Below, one piece after another: positions 61,880 through 64,000 of a stretch of 64,000 bases of DNA (within the stretch, counting starts at the first letter, position 1; each line of letters begins with the position of its first letter). The notes under the pieces are model-generated. The model had not been told where the DNA came from, made no database searches, and worked only from the letters and a program-made list of their open reading frames with translations. The DNA comes from Euglena gracilis (Eukaryota; Euglenozoa; Euglenophyceae; Euglenales; Euglenaceae), in the NCBI GenBank assembly GCA_900893395.1, contig CAAHFI011859526.1:1-64000 (forward strand). The letters run 5' to 3'. The position numbers and the translations under genes are program-made.

Positions 61880-64000
61880 AAATGTATTTCTACTTGCGCT
61901 CTGGCGAAATGTCACTCTTAATTTTACTCCTATATAAGCCTGCCCATTGCGCGTGGCGAAACAGAGTGAGGAGAGCGGTCCTAGAAGACAGCTCCGCTCC
62001 GCACAAGACCCCAGTTGAGGTCCTGCTGTTCTTTCCGGCTGTTGTTTTGTGTTTTTGGTGTGGTGTTTCTTACTGCTTTTCTTAATATTTCATAATCGTC
62101 CTTCTGGAATGGAGCTGCAACCAATTGTTCAAGCTGATCATGCCATAACACACCTGCAAGACAAGACCGACAAAGAGGGCTTCGAAGCGGCGTGGAGCAG
62201 CCTTGTCTTACAAGAATCGCTTACAACAGCCTTCTTACGAAATGCGGACGCCACCACGTGATGTATACGATTGTGTCTGGTCAGAAGTGGTTTGGGGCCG
62301 GTTGGGATACAACGCGCTGTGCCCTTGCCATACGGAAGCTCACTGGAGTGGCTATGGTGGAGTCTACACTACAACCATACTTAGCGGCATACCTTTACAG
62401 CTTGGCCCTCACGAAGAACGTTCCGATACCGTCACTGAGCTGAACGACAAGGTGTCGGACGTGGCCTCAAGCTGTACGAGAAGTGGACAACGGCGACGAC
62501 GACGACGAAGGAGATGGATCGCGATGAGTAGGCAGCGCGCGAGGCAGAGGAAGCCCAGGACTTCCCCTGGCAAACGCCGAGGAGGCACTGCCAGGTGACC
62601 TGGAGAGGATATGGACACAGGTACAGCCTGGGGACTTACGTATGGAAGTTCGAAGTTTAATGGAACAGATACCAACCTGAAGACCCTGAAGTCCAAGGCG
62701 GAAGAAAAAACCGCCGTCAAGATGGCAAGAGTGGGTATGACCGCACTCTGCGTGCAGTCCAGCAGAAGCTCTTGAATATGTTACGTATCTTGGCAGCGCT
62801 GCACTGCACCTGCAAGGAGCCCCTGAGGACGTATTGTGTTTGAGCTAACAGCTATTTACATATGTGGCTGCCTGTGAAGGGGACGTTGTCAAGGAGAGGA
62901 ACGGAGGAGCTTCACTCAAACCATACAACCAGGAAGTGCCTATTCACCCCTGAGACATCAAACTGGCCAAAGCCCAAGCTGGTATCAACAAAGAGGGTAT
63001 CAGCCCCCCCTTCGTGGTGAATTCCCCAAGTGGCATTTTCCACCCCCACAGGTGTAAAATGGTGGAATTCAATCAATGGTCAACAGGAGGCAGGAAAGGC
63101 AAGTCCAAAGGAGGAAAATTGGTTCGCCCACCACCTTGCCAGGAAGTATTGCTCCTTCCTTCAGATCAGAACTCCTCAAGTTCCAAATAAAATTGTGTCC
63201 TTCAGAGTTGGGCAATGTGCCAGAAACTCAACAATCCCTGAGGGGCAGAAGCCAAGACATTTGCAGGCTGTGGGAAGCTGCATACTTGAGATCTGTCGAG
63301 CAGGTCACCGAGGTGCTGCTGCTGACAGAGGAGCACTGTCTGGGAGTGCGTCTGTTTCAGAGACTTCAGACCCAGTTGCCATGTTGGCAGAAAGTTGCCC
63401 CCCCCCAAGGGTGTTGCAACTCATCACACAGGGGTAACAGTGTACGTCCAAAGCTTTCCCTTTTCCTCTTTTTGGAACTTTCTGTAAAAGCCTTTCGCTT
63501 TCGCCTTGGGTGCGCAGCTTACTTATGTAGGGAAAAGTCTTTGGAGTAACGAAAAGTGGTTTTCCCTTTTCTTCCCAATTCCCCAAGAAGCAAAGCACAA
63601 ATCAAAGACTCAGAAGTTTCTTCTGAGGTCAAGTTCGACTGTTCCGAGGTTTTTCCCTCTGAAAAAACCAATGGTCAAACTTGGGAAGATTGACAGTGAA
63701 GAATACCACCTGTGGGGGAAGGAGAGAAAAGTGCTGACGTGTCCAGGGGCAGATCCCAGAAGGGTCTGCCACGATCTACCAGCTGTGGTTTTCCACAGTG
63801 GTGCGACCGTCACAGAACCCGCTCTGCAGATATCCTACAGAGCTGGGACGTGCCTGGTACACAGTAACCCCCGTTGGGAGTCACCCCCCTCCCTCAGCAC
63901 ATTTATATACAAGAATCAGAGGTGGAAATTCAAAAGGCAAGAAATATTTTACAAGACTATGTCCAAGCCGGAGCCATAAGACCAGTCCCCTGGGAAGGTA
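61880..64000 (+). mobile_element. Fossil retroelement (DIRS- or Ty3-like), cut by the window edge
   Basis: The region opens with an AT-rich leader containing a TATA box (61931), then a GC-mixed transcribed-leader-like stretch. Protein-like fragments follow from about 62109, and near the right edge comes a block with AGAIRPVPWE, typical of the segment just before the reverse-transcriptase core in DIRS and Ty3 type elements. The coding parts lie in different frames and the copy looks broken, with several breaks. Family assignment is tentative because the RT core lies outside the window. No long terminal repeat pair can be tested here. Age cannot be estimated without a second copy. Confidence 0.4.
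61931..61938 (+). promoter_or_regulatory. TATA box of the retroelement leader
   Basis: TATATAAG about 170 bases upstream of the first protein-like fragment. It is in keeping with an element promoter. Confidence 0.35.

Overview
This is a eukaryotic nuclear window, most likely from a dinoflagellate. That is an inference. It rests on a GC-rich gene broken by introns whose ends look like transposon ends (terminal inverted repeats, in one case a target-site duplication), on splice sites that often are not clear GT-AG, on long GT microsatellites and poly-G/poly-C runs, and on an extreme satellite load. No rRNA, tRNA, CRISPR or bacterial-type operon is visible.

Layout. (1) About 0.94-7.66 kb, + strand: one exon-rich gene. 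It encodes five copies of a ~50-residue module with the pattern LV..[IV]K..Q[RK]....AW..[YFW]C....RDP..H....L..F, followed by a Pro/Gly/Tyr/Arg-rich tail. I do not recognise the protein. The module exons carry isolated single-base frame shifts, which suggests residual sequencing error more than true decay. (2) Its introns hold elements with inverted ends. The clearest, 3839-4501, has a 15-bp perfect terminal inverted repeat and a 9-bp direct duplication, the hallmark of an introner (a transposon-derived intron). Others are a small element at 2292-2528, a 336-bp MITE-like element at 7784-8119 inserted in a minisatellite, and a dispersed repeat present as two opposed arms (9-350 and 1634-1930). 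(3) 8.2-9.35 kb: G/C-rich intergenic or intronic DNA and a palindromic minisatellite. (4) 9351-61103: about 51.75 kb, 81% of the window, is one head-to-tail higher-order satellite with a unit of about 110 bp made of three related ~33-bp monomers. (5) 61.24-61.50 kb: a second block of the same palindromic minisatellite. The outermost 19 bp of the two palindromic blocks (9032-9050 and 61484-61502) are perfect reverse complements, so the whole satellite lies inside a 52.5-kb inverted-repeat-bounded unit. (6) About 61.9 kb to the right edge: a degraded retroelement fossil with a TATA box in its leader and the beginning of a pol-like region at the edge.

Only the modular gene looks like a host protein-coding gene. 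The hundreds of long open frames inside the satellite are a by-product of a repeat unit that has one stop per strand and no ATG in its consensus. The most interesting signals are the inverted-repeat-bounded giant satellite with its internal variant gradient, and the apparent capture of several TIR elements as introns of a repeat-domain gene at non-homologous positions within the modules.
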